Below are positions 37,701-49,221 of a stretch of DNA of 64,000 nucleotides, in pieces. Within the stretch, counting starts at the first letter, position 1. Every line of letters begins with the position of its first letter. Below the pieces are notes generated by a model. That model was given only the letters and a program-made list of their open reading frames with translations. It had not been told where the DNA came from and did not search any database. The stretch is from Strigops habroptila. Its lineage: Eukaryota; Chordata; Aves; Psittaciformes; Psittacidae. The translations under genes and the position numbers were made by a program. The stretch covers positions 69,211,028-69,275,027 of the forward strand of contig NC_046358.1 of NCBI RefSeq assembly GCF_004027225.2, in the 5' to 3' direction.

Positions 37701-39290
37701 CCAATTAGAGAGGGCTTTACTGAAGAGCAGTCAGCTCCTAAACATACAGGGACCCCTGCCACAGCACCTCATGTCCAAACAGGGATGTTGTGATGATGGT
37801 GAGTTGCTCTTTCCCTGCTAAACACAATGCTCCTTCAGCACGACCTGTCACTGCTGTTGCTCTGCTGGTGTTCCTGGTGTCGTTCCTCATTTTACACCAG
37901 CACAACTGATGGCAGAGCCAAGAAACACGCAAGCGGATCCTGTTGTGCTCAAAGCTTGGATAGATGTTGATATAACACCAGTCTGTGTTTTCTCTGTCCC
38001 CTTTACACCAGTCCTGGATCTCCAAACTCTCCTGTCCCTTCTTCCTTGGTAGGATTTGCCTGTGTGATGCCAGGCTGATGTGACAACTTCTCAGCTGGTG
38101 TCTTCATGACCACAATCATCTGTTGCTGAGATGCAGCCCAAGGAGATATTTTCTTCCTGAGGAGCCATCACACGTGAATGTCCTTTGCACAAGGGGGTGT
38201 CCACCTCAAACACCCCCTCACCGCTGCAACAAGCCCATGCCCAACAGCATCACCAACTGGAAGGCACCCTGAGGTCCCACTGAGGGTTGGTGGCTGGGTG
38301 ACTTCACATGCGCAATTCCGTTGACATTGGAGTGACCCAAGTTATCTTGAAGCTAAGTGAGATGCCAATGATGGAGCGAGGGAGGTGAAACCCAGGAGTG
38401 CTGCAGGATGGGCTCTGAGATGTATTTGTTCAACAGCTGTATGGAGGTTTTTGCAAAGCCCTTGTGGGGAACTCTGCATGCCAGTCAACCATGAACATCT
38501 CCAGACAAACATGAAAGTGCTCAGACTGCCAGAGCCTTCTTGGCTACCAGGTGAGTTCATCCCTTCTTCCTACCCATGTCCTGGCTATGACAGGTCGCCT
38601 CTGGCACCTGCCTGCCCCCCACGTCCCTGAGGAGGTCCCTTGGAGACACCCATCCTCCCCACTGCCCCAAGCCCCCACCAGCTAGCAGCACCCACCACCA
38701 CCCCTGCAGTCTTCACCTCTGCTTTGCCTCTCCTCAGTGCTTCCCTTGGGGCTGAAAACAAGCAATTAAAACCTCCTGGAAGCATGGTCACCATCCCACC
38801 CCTGTCCTGACACAGTGCTGGGGAGACCAGGCACCACTGCAGTGGAGGCAGCCCAGCTCCGGCCTCTCAAAGAGTTAAATCCGAGCACCAGCCATTAATA
38901 TTCTCAGTGATCACCCCAAATACCAGCCCTGCACGGCTGTCGCTTTCATTAGTGCTGGGAAAATGAGCCCTTCAAACTAGGACAGGGGGAGGAGGGCTCT
39001 GCGGCCAAACAAGCCTTCTCCGTGCCATCCATGGGTATTAAACCGCCTCCTGGTGACGGCAGGGGTCACTTGGGTGATGGTGAAGGATTTCCGAGCCCCC
39101 CAGCCCTCTGCGGGTGGGTGCTCCCTACCCCGGTGCTGCTGACAGCCCCAGTGCCACCAGTGCCCTGGCGCTGGGTGCCACGCTGGCCATGGCCCCAGGC
39201 GCTGCGTGCGGGAGGTGCGCAGGGTGGCTGTCACATCACATCACATCAGCATCCTGGTGCCATCACTCGATTAAGGTCCTTCACCGCAGA

Positions 39291-39324
39291 GCCGGTTAAA
39301 GAGTCAGGGATTGACTCAACCGGC
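39291..39324. repeat. Two-part palindrome with an AP-1-type core
   Basis: The outer arms gccggtt/aaccggc (7 bp) and inner arms gagtca/tgactc (6 bp) are exact complements, with a 3-nt bulge (aaa) and a 5-nt loop. The right inner arm is part of TGACTCA, the AP-1 consensus. Confidence 0.85.
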
Positions 39325-40230
39325 TGGGCAGAGCCCGGGGTGGCAAAGCCTGGGGTGACAGAGCCATCACCAGGCACTGGGACCTCTCAGAGGTGGGCTA
39401 GAGGAGGAGAGATGGGGTTTAGGGAGTGTTTTCCCTCCTGAAGTGATAAGGGAAAGCGGGATGCCTGCTTGGTGTGTGGGAAAGTTCACCTTCCAAATAA
39501 CCCCTCGAGGTGGTGCCGAGCCTGTGGCATCTCCATCTCCTGAACTTTGCTTTACCATGTGTGTGCACTGCAGTGCTGAGCCCTTGGGGCAGGGCTGGGG
39601 AACAATGGCTCAGCCAGGGCCAGATACATTCCTGTCTTCAGCCTCCAAGGGCATCCTGGGGAAGGTGCCAGAGTCTGGACTATTTTCTCTTATTTTCAGC
39701 TTGCAGTATTTCAGCTGCAGATGTCCCCTCTGCATCCCACCTCCCCACGCCTGCAGAATGCTGCTGCGGCCAGAGAAAGTGCTCTGATGTGATGGGGAAA
39801 CTAAGGCAGGGGCCAGATCCTTGAGCACGTGTGTTATGGAAAGTCATTAGGGATTTAGAACTGTCATGAAGCTGTTGGCTTTGTTGGCATGAAAGGAGCC
39901 ACAGAAGGGGCTGCTGTGGCAATGGGCAGCACAGCCCATGGCTGGACACATGCTTCTGACAGTCTGGGAGACCTACACCAATTTGTGGCACCATGTCCCC
40001 ATCCCACTCCCATGGTCCATGGTGAGGAGCAAGTAGTGACCTGGGAGGGTGTGCCAAGGACCTCCTCCCACCTTCCACCTAGGAGGCACAGCTGGTGAAG
40101 ACTGGGGAAAGAGGAGCTGATCTGGTGACAAACCAACCCCTCCACCACCAGTGACCATCTGTACTGGGCTCATGGTCCACCTCTGGTACAAAGAGACACT
40201 GAGGCAACAGGCCATTGGGATCATCCAAAC

Positions 40231-40330
40231 TGAGCAACCTGGTTCTAGTGGAAGGTGTCCCTGCCCATGGCAAGGGGTTGGAACTGGATGAGCTTTAAGG
40301 TTCCTTCCAACCCAAACCAGTCTGGGATCC
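40231..40330 (+). mobile_element. CR1 LINE 3' fragment (~100 bp)
   Basis: It runs from 'gagcaacctggttctagtgg' to 'aaccagtctgggatcc'; the octamer tail is lost. Confidence 0.9.
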
Positions 40331-40771
40331 TTCCCTTCTTAAATGAAGGGACTGAAGAAGCTTGTGTTCATGCCAGGCATAATCAAGGAACTGAAGATCC
40401 ACTTTGACCCATACACAGGGAGGGCAACTCATGGGTTGACCAAGACAAGCCTGTCCCTGCCCCAGCAGGACATGTCTGAAGGGAATGAGATCCACTCATG
40501 CTTCAGGCTTTATGGTCTACACAATCCTAGAGAGCACCAGCATGGTGTTTGTTATAGGGTTAGCACTGGTGGAGCACGGGGAGGTATGAAAAGTCCTTGT
40601 TGTGTTTTGGAGAGGGCTGTAAGGTTTATATGGACCTTGTGGTCCTGGGGTTGCCCCTCCCAGCCCCCAGCCTGCTCCTGCCTTGGAGAGCAGTGCCCTG
40701 GCTTGTGCTCCTCCCTGCATGGCACCAACTGCATCCTTACAGAGCTGCAGCACAGCTGGGACTGGACAGAG
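40331..40771. other. Noncoding stretch between opposing CR1 copies
   Basis: About 440 bp of unique sequence separates a plus CR1 from a minus CR1. No gene is seen. Confidence 0.4.
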
Positions 40772-41030
40772 CCACAGAATCCCAGATTGGTTTGAGTGGG
40801 AAGGGACCTTAAAGCTCATCCAGTTCCAACCCCCTGCCACGGGCAGGGACACCTTCCACTACAGCAGGTTGCTCGAAGCCCCTGTGTCCAACCTGGCCTT
40901 GAACACTGCCAGGGATGGGGCAGCCACAGCTTCTCTGGGCACCCTGTGCCAGCGCCTCAGCACCCTCACAGGGAAGAACTTCTGCCTAAGATCTAACCTG
41001 AAGTTCCCCTGTTTCGGTTTAAACCCATGA
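40772..41030 (-). mobile_element. CR1 LINE 3' fragment
   Basis: It starts 'cacagaatcccagattgg' and ends near 'tttaaacccatgatggg', where the other copies continue. A possible remnant of another CR1 subfamily ('gtctggtccaacccctgctc') follows at about 41048-41070. Confidence 0.92.
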
Positions 41031-41920
41031 TGGGTGTCTGGAGATGGTCTGGTCCAACCCCTGCTCAAAGCCTACCCCTGCCTGATCTTTAAGGTACTCT
41101 GCAGAGCTTGTGTCCGAATCTGCCTGAGCACAGCTGGCCCCAGAGAGTCTCCCGGCAGCCAGGAGTGGGAGCAAACACTGGACCTCCATGAAGCAGCCTG
41201 CTGAGGCAGAGATGTGCACACCCTGCTACAATGCAGCTGCGGATGGCTGGTGAAGTGACACCTACGCCAAAATGAACAGCGAGGTGGCAACACCCCCAGG
41301 AGGCACTGCCAGGTGACGAGGGGGCTGCAGCTCACCCCTCACCTCTGCTGCCTTCAAGCTGATGCCCTTGGTGCTGGGAAGGACCCAACCTGGGGACCAG
41401 GAACCCAAATCCTGCTCTCCCCCATGCGTGGAGCTGGGGCAGGCTGTGCCTGTGAGCTCAGTGGCTGCGGAGCACTGGGCGGCGTGTGACAAGCCAGCCC
41501 AGCGTGGTGCTGGCAGTAATTATCCTACTGCCCCCAGCTGAAGGGGACCATATGGTAGGGAAAAGAAAACTCACTTGTAGTTTTCCGCCCCCCCCGGGCT
41601 CAGCCTTTCTGGGGCTGTCACAGTCGATTTGTGCTGTCTGAGCTGTTCCGCCCCAGCCGCTGCTGCAGCTTGGGCCCTGGCTTGGGCTCGGCTCTCACTG
41701 CTCCCGCAGCCCCTTGTGCCACAGTCCTCCTCCCTGCTCATGGTGGGACACGGGCAGCGTGGTGCTTGGACAGTGGCGGGGGAGCTGGACCATGTGTGGG
41801 GTGGTGTGATGGGTGCCTCTGGGGCACCCTGGGGTGTAGAGGACCCCTGGATGGAGCCTGGAACCCACCCTGGCAGAGGGCTGGCTTCAGGGAGCTATTT
41901 ATCTCCTCCAACCCTGGGGT
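41031..41920. other. Noncoding stretch
   Basis: Apart from the possible short CR1 remnant near 41048-41070, nothing is recognised. The 41600-41740 part is CpG-enriched only weakly. Confidence 0.4.
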
Positions 41921-42021
41921 ATCATAGAATCCCAGACTGGTTTGGGTTGGAAAGGACCTTAAGATCACTCAGTTCTAACCCCCTGCCACATGCAGAGGCA
42001 CCTCACATTAGACCATGGTAT
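41921..42021 (-). mobile_element. CR1 LINE 3' remnant (~100 bp)
   Basis: It reads 'atcatagaatcccagactgg' through 'cacattagaccatggtatc'. It matches the 'caccagaccatgtcgtcc' subfamily seen at 56949-57096 and 63311-63664. Confidence 0.9.
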
Positions 42022-42415
42022 CCATCAACTCTGAGCTATCTCTGCTTTCCAACCATGCCAGGCCCTCTTGCGGTGGGTTGCTCCCCACTGGAGCTCACCT
42101 GCAGCTCCTGAAAGCCACCCAGAGCCCTTCCTGAGCTGATGCATTGTGCCACAGGGAGGAGTTCATCAGGATCTCCCCATTGCACTTGTACCTTGCCTTG
42201 ATGTGGCATTTCAGGTGGCCCCAAGGAAGCCTGGATCTGGCTGAGAGGGGGAGATGCCATGTTAATCCAGAGTGCTCTCCCATTCATCTGGTCAAATACT
42301 CTTGCCAAAAGCAAGCTAGGAAATCGTAGATGTAGCAGGCAGCTTTCCTTGATTTAAGCATGGTGGGTTTCATGCCAGCTCCATTACCAGGGGGAATTCT
42401 AAGATACGGGGAGAA
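42022..42415. other. Noncoding spacer
   Basis: About 390 bp of unique sequence lies between two CR1 copies. Nothing is recognised. Confidence 0.4.
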
Positions 42416-42802
42416 GTTCAGCCTGGAGAAGAGAAGGCTCCAGGGAGACCTTAGAGCAGCTCCCAGTGCCTAAAGGGGCTACAAGAAGCCTGGAGAAGGG
42501 CTTTGGACAAGGGCCTGTAGGGAGAGGCCAAGGGGGAATGGCTTTAACCTGCCAGAGGGGAGACTGAGATGAGCTCTTAGGCAGAAGCGCTTCCCTGTGA
42601 GGGTGCTGAGGCGCTGGCACAGGGTGCCCAGAGAAGCTGTGGCTGCCCCATCCCTGGCAGTGTTCAAGGCCAGGTTGGACGAGGCTTGGAGCAACCTGCT
42701 CTAGTGGAAGGTGTCCCTGCCCGTGGCAGGGGGTTGGAACTGGATGAGCCTTAAGGTCTCTTCCCACCCAAACTAGACTGTGATCCTATGATCTCTATGA
42801 AG
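42416..42802 (+). mobile_element. CR1 LINE 3' fragment (~390 bp)
   Basis: It begins at 'gttcagcctggagaagag', the same truncation point as the copies at 8150 and 60890. It ends with a degraded octamer tail 'gatcctatgatctctatga'. Confidence 0.93.
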
Positions 42803-45633
42803 CTGCCAGGAGGTGCTGGGGTGGTGCTGTGCCATCTGGCATGGGCAGGTTCATGGTGAGGTTGGCTGTGTCGCAGAAGGGAGGGTGCTGATGCTGCAGC
42901 AGTTCCTTCAAGGGTGGTGAGCCACTGTGAGCCGTGGTGTGGGGCTGTGCAAGCAGCCTGAGCGTGTTCGCCAGCATCAGCAGAGCCCAGCTGCTCCTGC
43001 CAACTGGGCACATGCTCATCCCTGGAAAGCAAACTTCCATTTTGCATTTAAAAGAGGGAATTGGGAGCTCCCAGTTCCTTTCCAGACCCAATGCTGCTGC
43101 CAGGGGGCTCCTGGAAGCAGCTGGGCTGAGCCACTATTTCTGTGCAGGATGATATCAAACTGGTTTTCTTGACTGTTGCTTTTGGAGCTGGATGTCTTGC
43201 TCTCACAGGGCATCATCATCTTGAGGGTGCAGTTTGGGCACAAAATGTCTGAAAATGGAGTTGACTCCCAGAAGAGGTAAGGGCCAAGCAGCCTGGCTGC
43301 TTTGAGACCCTTGCAGGATGCAACAGCCAAAAGCTGCTGCCCTGGTATGAGATACCAGACGTGGTCACCCAGGCATCCTGTCTGACCCAAAAAGGGAGGA
43401 TTTTTCACGGGTCTGCTGCACACGGGTGGGTGCTGGCCACAGGATGCAACACCACCATCTGGTTGGGTGTGGGTTATGTCTTTAGGAGAAAACTTGATGA
43501 GTCTGGAGAGCTCGTCCCCCAACAAAGCCCTTGGCAAACATCAGGAGGAGGAGAAAATTAGTAGAAATGAGGAAAATGGGGCTGCAAGTATGCGCTCTGG
43601 GGCTGCCCTTCCCACAGTGGTGGTCACCTCCCTGCATTCGTTTCCAGCCCCTGGCAACCAGGAGACTGTGGCTGGAGAGAGAGCAGCTACCAAGCTCCAT
43701 GGTCAGGATGTGCCTGTGTTTGTCCAGCTCCATTCTAGGCCAACTCACTGCCAGTCTCTGGACAGCAGAGGAGGGTGACATGAGCTGGTGGGTGTAGCGC
43801 ACATCCCTCCACTGCCCAAAGAGCTGCTGACCTCCCAGCACGGCACAAGGTCCACCTGCTGTGTGAGCCTGTAGCCCAGGGACAGATTGCTGACATGGTC
43901 CTGAGCATTTCTCAATGCTGGGACTGTGCCTCCTGGACATGGCCAGCTCTGGACATCCCCACCACTGCCTCCAGCCCCCGGGTATCCTCCCATCTTAGTC
44001 ATGCACATAGAGAAACAAAAGGGGGCTGTGCAGCGCCTTGGCTCATGGATAGCTTGGGATGGAGGGAAGATGTGAACAGATAACATGAGCATCAATTAGT
44101 TTCTCTCTAATAGCAGAAAGAGGATGGGGGCTGTTGGCAGGGGTGGGGCAGGGAATCATCATGCAAGTGCAAGCTGGAGTGACCTGGGAGGTGAAGGACT
44201 CAGGGAGCCCTCTGCATCCCCATGTCTCCTGCTGTACAGGAGACCTTCAGGTTTGCCTGCAGGACCCCACTCCTGGGCTCCCGTCCCAGTTCCCTACCCA
44301 GCACAGGAGCTGTTTTAGGGGAAAAATCATTGATGTGGGAGGGAAAAACCCCAACCCAAGCCCAAGTCCTGGAGCCAGGGATGACTGGATGGGAGCGGTG
44401 GGGTGGGCTGGAAGGAGAAGACCCCGGGGAAGCCATGCTTGGTGCCTCCTCCCCCTGCGGGTCCCTGACCTCCCATTTGCCTGTCAACAGCAAGCTCGGG
44501 CACTGAACCCCCCTCTGTCAAATTAGTGAGTCAGGAGCCGTTCGAGAGCCCACCGCTGCTAATTTGTACATTAACTGCTTCTGACAGAAATATTTCACAA
44601 GTGAAAAAACAGAAAATGTGCCTCAAGACAATGTGCAACTTCCGTACCAGCAACTTCTGCTTAACTGTGTGCTGCCCGAGGAGGGGGGACCCCGTGCTCC
44701 CTGGTGGGGGCACAGCCATGGATTTAGCCCCAGGAGCTGCTCCTGGAGCAGCTGGATCAGGCCCTCAGCTGGAATGGGGGGGGGCAGCAGGTCCTGGTCC
44801 CACTCCTCCTCAGCAGGAAAGGGGCTGTCAAGGTAGAAGGGGCTCAGTGACAGCTCCCTCCTCACCCTGAGATAGACCTTTCACAGCATACCTCCATCGC
44901 CCACCCTGCTCTCAGCAGCTGCCCAAGTCAGGATCTGCTCCTTCTTGCCCCTCACCCTGGGGTCTGACCTGCTGGGGCTGTCCCCATCATCACCACATGG
45001 GACAAGAAGTTGGCGAGGGGCTCCAGCCACCCTGATGGGAATAAGCAGCTCCCAGCCAGGCCTAACCCAGCCCCACAGTGCCCCACGGCAGAGCACCAGG
45101 GTGCAGGACCCATAGGAACACCCCTGAGCCAACCTGTCCTGCTGCCGAGCACTGCCAGCTCCTTGTCACAGCATGCACGTGGCAATCCCGGCAGTGGCCA
45201 AAGCTGGTAGCCAAGTGCCTCTGTTGAGCCCCCGGGCAGCAGGACACCATTTTTGTGTCCTGCTGCCCAGACAAAAAATGCACCAAAAGCAAGTGGCTGC
45301 CGACAGGGACATCGTGTGCCCCTCACCATGGCCTTGCACCCTGCCCTGCCCCGCGCCGGTGTTTGCAGGGGTGCGGGGCTGAGCAGGGTCCTCGGGCCAG
45401 CAGCATCGAGCACATGATGTGTTGTGGCAGGTTCCCTGCAGCCTGGAGCCAGCCCCGAGCGAGCGCTGGTGATGGCTTTAATTGCTTTCAGATTCGATAG
45501 CCCAGCCCATGACAGCCCGGGTGCTGTGGCCACTGCAGCCCCGCCGTGCCAGCCCTGGACCCCCGCTCAGCCCCAAGCCCATGCAGCAGCTGGCCAGGGT
45601 GAGGAGAGGAGCTGCCTGGGCTGGGGCTTCCAT
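42803..45633. other. Noncoding stretch
   Basis: No gene is recognised. About 44505-44680 is an AT-rich, repeat-free island flagged among the findings as a candidate conserved element. Confidence 0.45.
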
Positions 45634-45705
45634 TTCATAGAATCATAGAATCAATCCGGTTGGAAAAGACCTAAAGATCATCAAGTCCAACCATTCCATC
45701 CCAGC
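45634..45705 (-). mobile_element. CR1 LINE tail remnant (~70 bp)
   Basis: It reads 'tcatagaatcatagaatc...ggttggaaaagacctaaag...aagtccaaccattcc'. It belongs to the same subfamily as 7235-7540 and 51505-51990. Confidence 0.9.
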
Positions 45706-48700
45706 AAAGTCTTCTCCAGGGCTTGCCCGTGCTCCTGGGAAACCCAGCCGGGGGGTCACAGCCCCCCCGGATGCCATCGCATCCCTGCTCTGAAGCCACC
45801 TGCATGTGTGCCATTGTGACCCCCAGCTGAGGACCCCATAGCATCCCCTTTCCCCTCAGGGTGCAGCTCTTCTGTACCTCCATTTGGTGCCCGTTTGGGG
45901 GTGGGGGGAGATGTTGGGGGGCTCTGCTCACCCATCACAGCTAATGGGGGGCCATGATTCAGCAGGGGCCCAGGCTGGCTCTTGCTGGTGGTTGTGTGTC
46001 CCTCCACTGCATGACCATGTCGGGGGGCTGCCCCCAGGACTGTGGGGGGTGCCCAGGGCTGACCCACACCTCAGGGAGGGGGTGTCATCCCTTTCTGAAT
46101 GCCCAACTGCCCCCAAGCATCATGTCCTCACCCACTGGGTGGTGGCTGTGTGGAGAGCTGGGGCAGTTCTCTGGGGTGGGGGGGTAAAGGGCTGCTCAGC
46201 ACCCATAGTAGCACCCATGGGCTGGACCTGACCCACTGGTGCCTGTGCCTGCATCCTCTTCCTGCTCCTCATATCCCTGCCCGCTGCCTCCACAGCTCCA
46301 GCCCAGACCAGTTGGTGCAGGCAGCTGCAGGCAATGTCTCTAATGGATCTCTGCCTGCCAGGAGCAGGGTGTGCTGGAGGGGAGCGGGATGAGCCTCCCC
46401 AGCACCCAGAGCTCATCCATGCAAACATGCTGCTGCAGCAGAACTGGGACCCACAGCCTGAGCCACTGTCCTGGCACATGGTGATGGAGCCAACCAGGCC
46501 ACATGTCCCTGCTGAGTGGGACCAGACTGGAGCTCCCTCCAGGGCTGCCGCGCTGGGAATGGAGTTTCCTTGCAGGCAGACTCCCAGAACCCCCATCCTG
46601 GTGCGTTCAAGCTAGGCAGCGGCTGCCGCATGAGAAGATGAAGGCTCCTCCATCGCAGAGCACAGGCCTTGGCGGAGGGTGAGGAGGGTGCGGGGTGCCC
46701 GGGGGTGCAGAGCCGGGGCGGTTTGTTCCCGTCCCTGATCCATTATCGCGGGCAGTGCCGGCGGGCGGCCGGGGCAGCAGCTGCATTATTGACGAGGGGG
46801 AAGGCAGCGCCCGGCGCAGGCAGCAGCGGAGCAGGCAGAACCCCTCCTGCAGCGCTCAGCCCCGGGCAAAGCACTTTACCTGCGCCGCAAAGCCGCGGAG
46901 CAGGCGGGCCTGGCGCCGCAGTCACCGCAGCGCCTGGTCCTGCGGCTGCCGAACAGCCCCAGTGGGACGGTGCTGGGCTGGGGGCACCCCTGAGCACGCC
47001 TGGGAGGGTGGCACGGGTGTGCAGCGATGCCCTCGCACCGGTGCTGTAGCTCTGCAGCCAGGCACAGTGCTGGTGCTGCTCTGTTTTTAAGCCTCCCTCT
47101 GTCTCTAGGCAGAGATTTGTGGCGTAAAATGCACAATATGTTCTATCTGCCCTGTGGGAACCATAAAATATTCACCAGCAGCTCCCATTATAGTCAGAGT
47201 GAATCACGGAGAGCGCTCGAGCCCTCGCTCCTGGACATGCCCCCTCCCCGTGCAGCCCAGTCCAGCGCTCGCCTGCACCCTGCAGCAGGGACCCACCTCC
47301 GGCCCTGGGAGACACCCCGGGCTTTGGGGATTGAGGGGTGGTGACCACGCTGATGGGATGTCAAACACCTCCACGTGCCCGAGCATCCTCCTGGCCACCC
47401 GGGAGGAGCAGCATCAATCCTGTGTGTGGAGGGGACCAGTGCGACAGGCAGCAGGAGCAGCATGGTGGGCTCATGTGCCTGCAGCAGTTAACTTGGTGTC
47501 CTCGAGGTGACTTGTGCCATCACTTGGCTTTTTGTAGCCACAGCCCCTTGATGGGGTCTTGCACCATGCCAGAGCCTGGTGGGACAGACCTCTTGCTGCC
47601 CTTGCTGTCACACACATGATGTGTTCATATGGGTCAGTACAACAGCACTCTTCCTCCATCCTCCCCCCGCCACGTCCTGCTCTCTGTCCTTCCATCCATT
47701 CTTCCCTTCAGACCCACCGCTCTCACTGCCCATCCCCATTTTGGCCCTCACACCTCAGGCTCAAGACATGACAGTGTCAAGGGACACCAAAGGTACTGTG
47801 GAAATCACACACTGCTCCAAAGCTGGTGTGTCAAATACAATCGCATCCTCTGACGCACAATTACAGGGACTCACAGAAGAGTTCATGCTGGTTCAACCCT
47901 TGAAAATGATGCACAACTACAGTTTGATTTCACCTCCACCCCTTCCACGGCCACACCACCACCCAGTCAGTGACCCAGAAAGTGTTCTAAGGGCTCTCCG
48001 TGGTGTCTGGGTGGCTCAGGGTCAGGGGCAGCATCCGCTGACACCTGTGTGCCTGCTCCTGGGAGCTGCTGTCCCCTCCACGCACCAGCCCACCTGGTTC
48101 CTGAGCATTCCGGCAGCATCAAGCTCCTGGCACGGCAGGATTTGCCCCCAGCACGATGGCCAGGATGCGGCTCCAGGGAGCTGTGGCCATGTGGAAAGCA
48201 GGATGCAGTTCCCACCTGGGCTGGCCACGTGGCCTCCATCACGACACGGGCCACCACCGAGTCACCAGGCTGAGATGTCTGAGTGTGTCCCCAGCACTGA
48301 GCAGCACAGGGCTGGGTGGGAGGACCCTGCTCACATGTGGGGCTGCCCCATGGGGGTGACGGGCAGCGGTTTGAGCCACACAACCCCTCAGCATCCCATG
48401 GAGGCAAGGGCGAGGGCAAGGGGGTGCGGCGGGAGGGTTAAACCTGCCTCTGCCACACGGCTCCTCTTATGAACAGACTGAGGGGAGCAGCAGAGCCCTC
48501 CCCACCAAAATTAGCTCTCCATCTGTTTCTCCCCGGCTGAGGCTGATGGCTTGTGACAGGGCCTCCTGAATGCAAAGATGTTTCGCCTGGAAAAATCTAT
48601 TAGGAGTTGCTGTAAGAAAGACTAAATTCCTCTCCTTCTGTCTCTCCCCACTGGTCTGAAGGTGCCCACCCCAGGCGGGAGTGGGCTGGCAGCCGGTGCC

Positions 48701-48794
48701 GCCACTCAGCCGGAAAGTGCTGCCTGCGCCAGCCGGCCCCTACTGGAGACAAGGGGAGGATGGGAGCAGCCCTGCGTGGTGTGAGGGTGCAGAG
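45706..48794. other. Noncoding stretch containing a CpG island
   Basis: This is GC-rich DNA with no supported protein gene. The CpG island at 46690-47050 and the AT-rich islands at about 47095-47215 and 48460-48630 are listed separately. Confidence 0.45.
46690..47050. promoter_or_regulatory. CpG island, candidate promoter
   Basis: I count about 35 CpG dinucleotides in some 360 bp, close to the number expected from base composition. The rest of the window is strongly CpG-depleted. A consensus splice donor on the minus strand (CAG|gtaaag, after 46880) falls inside it. It could therefore hold the start and first exon of a minus-strand transcript, possibly PRR35's missing 5' exon or a long noncoding RNA. 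The transcript is inference; the CpG density is read directly. Confidence 0.6.
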
Positions 48795-48962
48795 CATCAC
48801 AGAACTGGGCAAAGGTTTGGGTCGAAGGGACCTTAAAGCTCATCCAGTTCCAACCCCCTGCCACAGGCAGGGACACCTTCCACTAGACCAGGTTGCTCCA
48901 AGCCCCGTCCAGCCTGGCCTTGAACACCGCCAGGGATGAGGCAGCCACAGCTTCTCTGGGCA
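48795..48962 (-). mobile_element. CR1 LINE 3' fragment, left arm of an inverted pair
   Basis: It reads 'catcacagaactgggcaaag' through 'gcagccacagcttctctgg' (inverted CR1 3' end). It meets the plus-oriented copy at 48964 head to head. Confidence 0.92.
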
Positions 48963-48963
48963 A

Positions 48964-49221
48964 AATGGCTTTAATGGCTTTAACCTGACAGCGGGGAGAC
49001 TGAGATGAGCACCACCCTGTGAGGGTGCTGATGCGCTGGCACAGGTTGCCCAGAGAAGCTGTGGCTGCCCCATCCCTGGCAGTGTTCAAGGCCAGGTTGG
49101 ACATAGGGGCTTGGAGCAACCCGCTCTAGTGGAAGGTGTCCCTGCTTGTGGCAGGGGTTTGGAAGCAGATGAGCTTTAAGGTCCCTTCCAATCCAAACCA
49201 GTCTGGGATTCTATGAGTCTC
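48964..49221 (+). mobile_element. CR1 LINE 3' fragment, right arm of an inverted pair
   Basis: It starts in the 'aatggctttaacctgacag' block and ends 'gggattctatgagtct'. Its last 165 bp are complementary to the left arm. Confidence 0.92.

Larger units (their letters stand above)
34084..40230. other. 6 kb noncoding stretch
   Basis: It contains the 8/9-mer minisatellite at 34745-34794, a stem-like palindrome at 39291-39324 and an AT-rich candidate conserved element near 38861-38960. No gene can be supported. Confidence 0.45.

Noticed and set aside
47579-48472. 297-codon plus-strand open frame
   Set aside because: A composition-driven Pro/His/Ser-rich frame with no domain or splice logic.
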